A DNA stretch of 6,054 nt. Origin: an uncultured Eubacteriales bacterium. Its GTDB lineage: Bacteria > Bacillota_A > Clostridia > Christensenellales > Aristaeellaceae. The stretch is taken from assembly GCA_902775835.1 (NCBI GenBank), contig CACYNZ010000229.1, positions 1 through 6,054 on the forward strand, written 5' to 3'. The notes under the pieces were generated by a model that worked only from the letters and a program-made list of their open reading frames with translations, was not told the origin of the DNA and ran no database searches. Shown one piece after another: positions 5,871-6,054 of this stretch; positions within the stretch are counted from its first letter, which is position 1; every line of letters begins with the position of its first letter. The translations under genes were made by a program, and so were the position numbers.

Positions 5871-6054
5871 TTGGCCTTTTCCGTAGATGACATGCTCGAC
5901 CTGCAGAAGGAGCTGCACGCCCGATACGCCGATCGCTGGGAGCCGCTGGAGCCCGATACCGGAAAGCACAGCATGCTCTGGATGATCGGAGAGATCGGCG
6001 AAGTCGCGGACATTGTGAAAAAGCACGGCGAAGAAGCCGCCCTTCAGGATCCCG
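5871..6054 (+). CDS. MazG-like nucleotide pyrophosphohydrolase, 3'-truncated by the window edge
   Basis: The first 61 codons of a small MazG-superfamily all-alpha pyrophosphohydrolase are visible. These enzymes split nucleoside triphosphates to monophosphate and pyrophosphate, often removing abnormal or surplus dNTPs. The segment LWMIGEIGEVADIVKK (36-51) carries the first metal-binding ExxE pair (Glu41, Glu44). The second half of the motif, ExxD, would lie beyond the window. The opening FSVDDMLDLQKEL and RWEPLEPDTGKH segments resemble short stand-alone clostridial members of this family rather than the two-domain E. coli MazG. It lies 15 bp after the GH4 stop with no terminator between, so it is probably in the same transcript. 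The start is TTG, backed by AAGAAGGA. Substrate is unknown, and the truncated end prevents checking the full active site. Confidence 0.8.
   Translation, partial: MAFSVDDMLDLQKELHARYADRWEPLEPDTGKHSMLWMIGEIGEVADIVKKHGEEAALQDP

Noticed and set aside
5864..5890. ATG start just after the GH4 stop
   Set aside because: It opens an eight-codon frame that ends in TGA. The MazG-like protein is in another frame, beginning at TTG 5871.
3516..6026. An 836-codon open frame on the minus strand
   Set aside because: It lies opposite the SDR and GH4 genes, which have clear catalytic motifs. GC-rich third codon positions on the + strand remove stops from the antisense frame. Its translation is rich in Gly, His, Ala and Val and shows no recognisable domain.

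Overview
This is a GC-rich window with densely packed genes, all read on the + strand. It looks like a Bacillota (Firmicutes, Clostridia-like) chromosome. The evidence is strong AGGAGG-type ribosome sites, TTG starts, a near-consensus sigma-A promoter, TGA used as a normal stop, and gene families common in gut and rumen Clostridia: CAT, MelA-like GH4, an SPL-family radical SAM protein and small MazG-like pyrophosphohydrolases. Genus cannot be named from the sequence alone. Nothing resembles an insertion sequence, phage, CRISPR array or structural RNA.

The layout has two transcription blocks. Block A (1-1690) holds the 3' part of a chloramphenicol-acetyltransferase-family gene, then, 29 bp later, a complete gene for a P-loop NTPase fused to a CYTH/triphosphate-tunnel domain. 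That architecture recalls the animal protein Ttd14. The block closes with a clean intrinsic terminator (1662-1689).

Block B starts only 17 bp after that terminator, with a textbook promoter (TTGACC, 17 bp, TATAAT; 1707-1735). It then runs without another visible terminator to the window end. Its genes are a nucleosidase of the MTA/SAH nucleosidase superfamily with an extra C-terminal segment (1764-2630), an SPL-family radical SAM enzyme overlapping it by 41 nt (2590-3624), a short-chain dehydrogenase overlapping that by 4 nt (3621-4322), a GH4 NAD-dependent glycosidase close to MelA (4335-5855), and the start of a MazG-like nucleotide pyrophosphohydrolase (5871-end).

The first three genes of block B are translationally coupled and form the most interesting unit. 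The radical SAM protein keeps the cluster cysteines and the Tyr-Cys-Tyr segment of spore photoproduct lyase. By my alignment from memory, however, it has Tyr where the lyase has its hydrogen-donating Cys141. Its partner nucleosidase keeps the catalytic residues expected for splitting MTA, SAH or 5'-deoxyadenosine. A plausible inference is a radical SAM reaction on a nucleic-acid or nucleotide substrate, with the nucleosidase clearing a SAM by-product. The real substrate is unknown, and the SDR's role is open.
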